NCBI GenBank assembly: GCA_902767145.1
Contig: CACXGG010000104.1
Coordinates: forward strand, 1-5,857
Reading direction: 5' to 3'
DNA: 5,857 bases
From: Oscillospiraceae bacterium
GTDB lineage: Bacteria > Bacillota > Clostridia > Saccharofermentanales > Saccharofermentanaceae
The position numbers were made by a program, and so were the translations under genes. Under the pieces are notes generated by a model. That model saw only the letters and a list, made by a program, of their open reading frames with translations, was not told where the DNA came from and did not search any database. Below are positions 4,790 through 5,857 of this stretch, piece after piece (positions within the stretch are counted from its first letter, which is position 1; each line of letters starts with the position of its first letter).

Positions 4790-5857
4790 ATGAGTAAGAC
4801 AGTTTCCACATGTATCCTTGAGACCAATCAGGTCCAGAACAGACCTCAGGAGAATGTTTTCTTCCACACGCTCTACAGGACCCAGGCGGATTATCCCAAT
4901 GAGTTTATGAGGACAGCCAGATCCACATCTCCCATCCAGATCTGCGCCATCTTCTCCTGTATCGGTCCCGATAATCTGGGAGCGGTCCTTAATATCGAAT
5001 TAAACGAGGAACTGGGAAAGATCGTAGCATCCACCCAGAACCAGCCTGTCCTTGATTTTGAGGCTTTCTCCAACAGAGTCATAAATGTTCTCAATGTTAA
5101 GGTCTGTAATTATATCGTTGCCAGGGGAGGTACGCCCCTCAAGGTCTCCATGACCATGCTCATAATCGAGGGCGATACACTCCGCGTTATCCATATCGGT
5201 AATACGAAGGCTGTCCTTATCCGTGACAATAAGATCATGGCTCTCACAGAGGACCAGACCGTTGCCCACAGATATGTACAGATGGGTGCCATCACTCCTG
5301 AGCAGGAGCTGAACCATCCCGAAAATATGACACTTACCCAGTACCTCGGCAAGATGCCCCAGGACGGCGCCATCACTGCTGACAGAAAAGTACATCTCAA
5401 GCTCAAGGATGACGACGAACTCTGCCTTATGGGCCTCGGTATCGCAAAGCTCATGCCTGCCCAGATGAGGAATATGACACTTATCAAGCCTCTTCAGACA
5501 GAGAATAAGGCCAGGGAACTTATTACATCCGCATTTAACTACGGTGTTAAGTCCGGCCTTTCAGTCGTAATGATCCAGATCGAGTCAACATTCCTTCTTC
5601 CCGGTGATGCTATCATCAACAGTAATCTTGCTTCTGACGGCACCATCAACAAGAACGTGGAAAAGAATGAAGAAGAGCCCTATACATCCTTCAATGAGCC
5701 TGTAGGCGACGTTGATGAGGAGGATATGCAGGAGACTCAGAGATTCAACCGCGGAAACGCCTATGAAGACGAGGCAGAGGAGTATGAGGACGAATACGAC
5801 GAATACGAAGATCTTTCCCGTGAGAAAAAGGAAAAGAAGATGAAGAATAAAGATAAT
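4790..5857 (+). CDS. PP2C-like pseudophosphatase with acidic tail (3' end outside window)
   Basis: The frame is open from ATG 4790 through 356 codons to the right edge with no stop. GGGGAG (4776-4781), inside the end of the LCP gene, sits eight bases upstream, and the LCP stop is three bases away, so translation is probably coupled. I aligned it by eye to bacterial PP2C phosphatases. NRPQENVFF (17-25) matches the RxxNED block. ICAIFSCIGPDNLGAVLN (51-68) matches the VADGMGG block. MTMLIIEGDTLRVIHIGNTKAVLIRDNKIMALTEDQT (121-157) matches the GDSRAYL block, and NMTLTQYLGK (179-188) the HP-x-NVLTRALG block. DDDELCLMGLGIAKLM (207-222) matches LLCSDGLTDLV, and KSGLSVVMIQI (254-264) matches PDNITVVVV. 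At each block the metal-binding aspartate is gone (N, C/I, N, G, S). After residue 290 comes an acidic tail (densest 324-341) and then a lysine-rich stretch (344-354). There is no signal peptide, so the visible part should be cytoplasmic. The fold is fairly secure; loss of catalysis is inferred. Confidence 0.8.
   Translation, partial: MSKTVSTCILETNQVQNRPQENVFFHTLYRTQADYPNEFMRTARSTSPIQICAIFSCIGPDNLGAVLNIELNEELGKIVASTQNQPVLDFEAFSNRVINVLNVKVCNYIVARGGTPLKVSMTMLIIEGDTLRVIHIGNTKAVLIRDNKIMALTEDQTVAHRYVQMGAITPEQELNHPENMTLTQYLGKMPQDGAITADRKVHLKLKDDDELCLMGLGIAKLMPAQMRNMTLIKPLQTENKARELITSAFNYGVKSGLSVVMIQIESTFLLPGDAIINSNLASDGTINKNVEKNEEEPYTSFNEPVGDVDEEDMQETQRFNRGNAYEDEAEEYEDEYDEYEDLSREKKEKKMKNKDN

Noticed and set aside
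3851..4867. A 338-codon open frame on the minus strand opposite the LCP gene
   Set aside because: It lies antisense to a clear LCP gene, has no recognisable domain and is rich in Cys, His and Ile as expected from reading this codon usage backwards. Frame openness here is a by-product of the coding strand.

Overview
The window looks like chromosomal DNA from an anaerobic, moderately low-GC Bacillota, most likely a Clostridia lineage. The evidence is a short bacterial malic enzyme, a YerB/DUF3048 lipoprotein, a LytR-CpsA-Psr (LCP) cell-wall enzyme, AGGAG-type ribosome binding sites, AGA/AGG arginine codons, and AT-rich intergenic DNA between coding regions of intermediate GC. I cannot name the genus from sequence alone. 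I see no mobile element, CRISPR array or rRNA.

Layout. (1) Positions 1-731 hold the C-terminal part of a malic enzyme, cut by the left edge, ending in a strong terminator with a UUCG tetraloop. (2) Positions 809-1927 hold a complete Gfo/Idh/MocA-type NAD(P)-dependent oxidoreductase. It has no visible Shine-Dalgarno and may be leaderless. (3) The 356-base gap 1928-2283 is full. A consensus promoter, whose -35 box contains the oxidoreductase stop codon, drives a tRNA-Lys(CUU). The tRNA is followed by its own terminator, then a cluster of five copies of one 8-mer arranged as nested palindromes, then the terminator of the minus-strand gene. (4) Positions 2284-3486 on the minus strand encode a DUF3048 lipoprotein. 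(5) Positions 3487-3694 are an AT-rich divergent promoter region with three copies of the extended -10 box TGTTATAAT. (6) Positions 3695-4786 encode a membrane-anchored LCP protein. Three bases later an open frame (4790 to the right edge) starts; the sequence in hand is 356 codons with no stop.

The most interesting item is that last gene. Its first 265 residues follow the PP2C/Stp1-type Ser/Thr phosphatase fold motif by motif, but each acidic metal-binding position I can align has been replaced. It therefore reads as a PP2C-type pseudophosphatase, followed by a very acidic, tyrosine-containing tail and a lysine-rich stretch. Its tight coupling to an LCP gene suggests a non-catalytic partner or regulator of cell-wall glycopolymer attachment; that role is inference.

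How the genes may relate: the LCP protein, the divergently transcribed lipoprotein and the pseudophosphatase form a plausible cell-envelope neighbourhood. The oxidoreductase resembles sugar-nucleotide dehydrogenases and could also serve envelope glycans, but that link is weak. The malic enzyme belongs to central metabolism and appears to be an independent transcription unit.
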